Source: Nemertoderma westbladi (lineage: Eukaryota; Xenacoelomorpha; Nemertodermatida; Nemertodermatidae). Taken from it: a DNA stretch of 22,168 bases. Below the pieces are notes generated by a model that saw only the letters and a list, made by a program, of their open reading frames with translations, had not been told where the DNA came from and searched no databases. The stretch covers positions 1-22,168 of the forward strand of contig JAUCBJ010001765.1 of the NCBI GenBank assembly GCA_032718475.1. The letters are read 5' to 3'. Of the stretch, positions 20,139 to 22,168 are shown piece after piece. The translations under genes and the position numbers were made by a program. Within the stretch, counting starts at the first letter, position 1. Every line of letters begins with the position of its first letter.

Positions 20139-20385
20139 AGTCCAAAATATGGAATGAAGGAAATGGTTGAGTCCGTTTTTGATTAATATTTATTAGTTAA
20201 ATTATATTATTAATAAAATAATTATATTTTAACTAAATTAATGGACGAAATATAAGGCGTAGTGTGCTAGCTATGTTGCATAAGTTTTATAAATAGTGAA
20301 GGAAAATAATTCGCAGGGTCAATTTATCACTACTGTTTAATGTTTATGTATTCCAGATATTATAAACAAAACAGAAATATATATA
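20139..20385 (+). repeat. 247-bp inverted repeat, left arm
   Basis: The arm begins AGTCCAAAATATGGAATG and ends AAACAGAAATATATATA. Read in reverse complement, 21794-22040 appears identical over all 247 bases by eye. The arm abuts the (CTA)5 tail of RTE-B with no spacer. It may be a terminal or subterminal inverted repeat of a DNA transposon, or one side of a recent inverted duplication. Confidence 0.9.
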
Positions 20386-21279
20386 CTACTACTACTACTA
20401 GGTCGAGCGAACTCGGACAGTGGAAATGAGATCCTTCCAGGCTTCCCGATTCTCCATAGTTGTCGCAATTTCGTTTCTCCTAAGTTCAGGATCCCTTTCA
20501 ATTTGATCTATATATGTTATGGCAGGTCGTCCACGACTACGCTTTCCATGAGTTGGTTACCAGAGAAGTAGATCTGGTATGACCTCGTCTTTACTTCGCC
20601 AGCAGTGCCCACTGAATCTTAATCTGCGTTCACGGAGGGTGGTTGATACAGGTGGTATTGTACCATAAAGCTCGGCGTTTGTCATGTGTTGTCTCCAGCT
20701 GATGTTTAGGGCTGCCCTTAGTAGTCTTGTGTAGCAACCATCAATTCGTTGTTCAAGTGATTTAGTCAGTGTCCAGGTCTCACCCCCGTATAAAAATACA
20801 CTTTCCACTGTGGCTCGAAAGAACTTAGTCTTCAGGTGCCTGGAGAGATCTGATTTCCAGATGGTATCCATTTTTGATAGCTCTACCCAAGCCTTTGCTT
20901 TCCTAACTTCTATGTCCTTTTTGCTACTCTCTATCCATGATCCAAGGTACTGGAAGTCATCGACCTTCCTTAGTTGATTATTATCAATGGTTGTCAAGTT
21001 TCCATCAATATTAAAGGTCATGAATTCGGTCTTGGTAGCATTTATATTCAATCCAACCTCCTTAGCAGCCCTCTCCACTTTATTTAGTAGAAGCTGTGCA
21101 TCTGCTAGCGTATTAGAGAGCACGGCGATGTCATCCGCAAAGTCGGTGTCTGTGACTGTAGTTGCCGGATATCTACTACTTCTGCGTTCTTGAAGTGTGA
21201 ATCCCAGATCTTCACCCTTTGTGGCCGTCCTCATTGCGTAATCCAGCACAATTACAAATAGTAATGGTGCTAATGTGTC
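20386..21279 (-). pseudogene. RTE-B: 5'-truncated non-LTR retrotransposon, single nonsense codon
   Basis: On the minus strand the frame runs from within the polymerase (DTLAPLLFVIVLDYAMR, about 21279-21229) through TDFADDIAVLSNT, DFQYLGSWI, LYGGETWTLT and RRLRFSGHCWRS to LLLW. A TAA (20559-20557) stands where the family has CAA of LWQP; a C-to-T change would explain it. After it the frame stays open through PTHGKRSRGRPAITY and MENREAWKDLIS to a TAG at 20400-20398. That TAG is the first of five TAG units, (CTA)5 on plus at 20386-20400, forming the 3' tail. The 5' truncation falls at the GD-TLAP block. It differs clearly from RTE-A, so it is a second subfamily. Confidence 0.88.
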
Positions 21280-21297
21280 ACGTCACGTAATGTGTCA
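21271..21297 (+). repeat. 10-bp direct repeat at the 5' end of RTE-B
   Basis: TAATGTGTCA occurs at 21271-21280, the last bases of RTE-B, and again at 21288-21297 in the flank, separated by CGTCACG. This looks like filler or template-switch sequence formed at a 5'-truncated insertion junction. Confidence 0.6.
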
Positions 21298-21303
21298 ATG
21301 TGT

Positions 21304-21340
21304 AAATTTTGCCCAAGTTGCCTCAAAATCGGCATGTACA
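21304..21340 (+). repeat. 37-bp perfect inverted repeat, left partner
   Basis: AAATTTTGCCCAAGTTGCC starts this stretch. Its full reverse complement is found at 21661-21697. It encodes VHADFEATWAKF on the minus strand. Confidence 0.95.
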
Positions 21341-21657
21341 GATTCAGAAGCCTGTTCGCTGAAATATCCCAGGCCCAACTTCCGACTACTACAAAATTGT
21401 TCTACATGAAAAAATACTGCGTGAACTTTTGGTGTAATACTGATCTTCATATCCATGTATAGTTTGCGAAATTCAGCCATAGTTTCAATATAGTTTGGTT
21501 TGAGCCTCATTCCAAAGCATACCGAAACCACTTCATTGAATGAAACAAAGGTTTCCAAATATTTATTATGAGATGCTGGACATAATTCTTTCAGTTTATC
21601 GAGAGACTTGAGGAGCGTACGTGATGAGTTTCCATTAAAAGTTCCCCCATGGAGAGC
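21304..21657 (-). pseudogene. Unidentified transposon-type protein, C-terminal fragment (copy 1, minus)
   Basis: The minus frame reads GGTFNGNSSRTLLKSLDKL, KYLETFVSFNEVVSVCFGM, MDMKISITPKVHAVFFHVEQ and LGLGYFSEQASESVHADFEA, ending TWAKF at 21304. The pattern TPKVH..f.HV..F, G.G..SEQA.ES.HadF recalls proteins encoded by DNA transposons in many invertebrates; I recall the pattern but cannot name the family. The apparent start and first ~35 residues of the longer open stretch (to 21759) are spurious: that part is the antisense of copy 2. The fragment lacks its true C terminus, which copy 2 preserves. RTE-B occupies the place of about 96 missing bases. Confidence 0.6.
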
Positions 21658-21658
21658 T

Positions 21659-21775
21659 TCTGTACATGCCGATTTTGAGGCAACTTGGGCAAAATTTAAA
21701 TTAGGAGATAACCACCCTAAATATGGGGAGCAATTGTTACGAGCTACAGCAGAATACAATTCAAAACATGTGTGA
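21659..21775 (+). pseudogene. Same protein, extreme C terminus (copy 2, plus, inverted)
   Basis: The plus frame reads SVHADFEATWAKFKLGD (from 21659), then NHPKYGEQLLRATAEYNSKH and a TGA at 21773-21775. Its first 12 residues are those at the end of copy 1, on the opposite strand. Together the copies indicate an original order ...SEQASESVHADFEATWAKF followed by KLGDNHPKYGEQ... and a stop. A six-base difference before VHADF (ASES versus AS) suggests a small deletion here. The 3' flank leads within 18 bases into the right arm of the inverted repeat. Confidence 0.6.
21661..21697 (+). repeat. 37-bp perfect inverted repeat, right partner
   Basis: TGTACATGCCGATTTTGAGG starts this stretch, the exact reverse complement of 21304-21340. 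It encodes VHADFEATWAKF on the plus strand. Confidence 0.95.
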
Positions 21776-21793
21776 TTTCCTACAGTATATTTC

Positions 21794-22040
21794 TATATAT
21801 ATTTCTGTTTTGTTTATAATATCTGGAATACATAAACATTAAACAGTAGTGATAAATTGACCCTGCGAATTATTTTCCTTCACTATTTATAAAACTTATG
21901 CAACATAGCTAGCACACTACGCCTTATATTTCGTCCATTAATTTAGTTAAAATATAATTATTTTATTAATAATATAATTTAACTAATAAATATTAATCAA
22001 AAACGGACTCAACCATTTCCTTCATTCCATATTTTGGACT
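21794..22040 (-). repeat. 247-bp inverted repeat, right arm
   Basis: Read on the minus strand it reproduces the left arm 20139-20385 base for base as far as I can see. It lies just 3' of the stop of copy 2. Beyond 22040 the sequence is unrelated, whereas to the left of the other arm the AT-rich repeat block continues, so this arm is cut off at its outer end. Confidence 0.9.
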
Positions 22041-22168
22041 CTCCCCCTCACAATCTGGCCTCCCTGGTGACCCAGGGTTTGGGCCAGAAAGGTCATCAGG
22101 AAAGGGACTCAAAGAATTGTTTGCCGCTCTCTCTCCAGTAGGGGGTGAGACAGGCAGCCGGTCAGAAG
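22041..22168. other. GC-richer sequence to window end, unidentified
   Basis: Composition changes abruptly at 22041 (CTCCCCCTCACAATCTGG...). It resembles nothing else in the window, and no open frame or RNA gene could be supported. The sharp boundary could be an insertion edge, a rearrangement breakpoint or an assembly join. Confidence 0.4.

Noticed and set aside
21295-21759. Full 154-codon minus-strand frame as one protein
   Set aside because: Its first ~35 residues are antisense to the plus-strand C-terminal fragment at 21661-21775. Only the part from about 21657 downward is accepted.

Overview
The window looks like repeat-rich nuclear DNA from an invertebrate animal, plausibly a lophotrochozoan; the phylum cannot be settled from sequence alone. 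Reasons: two GT/AG-bounded exons of a Cys-loop (nicotinic acetylcholine receptor type) subunit, several decayed non-LTR retrotransposons with endonuclease and reverse transcriptase domains, tRNA-derived SINEs with A and B boxes, a mariner-like miniature element, minisatellites, and a very long satellite. There are no operons, ribosome binding sites or other prokaryotic features.

Layout. 1-747: 3' part of a SINE joined to a broken antisense copy of a non-LTR element (here 'RTE-A'). 748-4400: mostly non-coding, with a second tRNA-type SINE (about 1712-2008), two more copies of the first SINE in divergent orientation (2345-2597 minus, 2776-2923 plus), and homopolymer G tracts including a 21-G tract in a hairpin. 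4403-4914: a 512-bp element with long terminal inverted repeats and TA flanks. 5781-6899: two exons of a receptor extracellular ligand-binding domain, separated by an 809-bp intron that carries a degenerate 15-bp minisatellite. The reading frames of these exons have no in-frame start, so a simple ORF search misses them. 7015-7191: a 41-bp minisatellite abutting a sense 3' fragment of another non-LTR element. 7886-10523: the longest RTE-A copy, minus strand, with AP-endonuclease and reverse transcriptase broken by several frameshifts. 10524-19753: about 308 copies of a 30-bp satellite that starts inside the RTE-A endonuclease coding region. 19754-22040: an AT-rich region of diverged ~145-bp repeats, then a 247-bp inverted repeat pair enclosing a 5'-truncated non-LTR element ('RTE-B') and a fold-back rearranged gene fragment of an unidentified, probably transposon-encoded protein. 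22041-22168: unrelated GC-richer sequence.

How the parts relate. The only plausible host gene is the receptor; its first exon and everything downstream of loop E (including the Cys-loop and membrane segments) are not recognisable here. Everything else is mobile or repetitive. The retrotransposon copies carry frameshifts or nonsense codons and are not expected to be active. The most unusual items are (i) the satellite, whose monomers differ almost only at one C/A site and whose C/A order is repeated over 25 consecutive monomers 2,820 bp apart, (ii) the start-less reading frame of about 2,800 codons through that satellite, and (iii) the nested inverted duplication at the right end. All base-by-base comparisons were made by eye.
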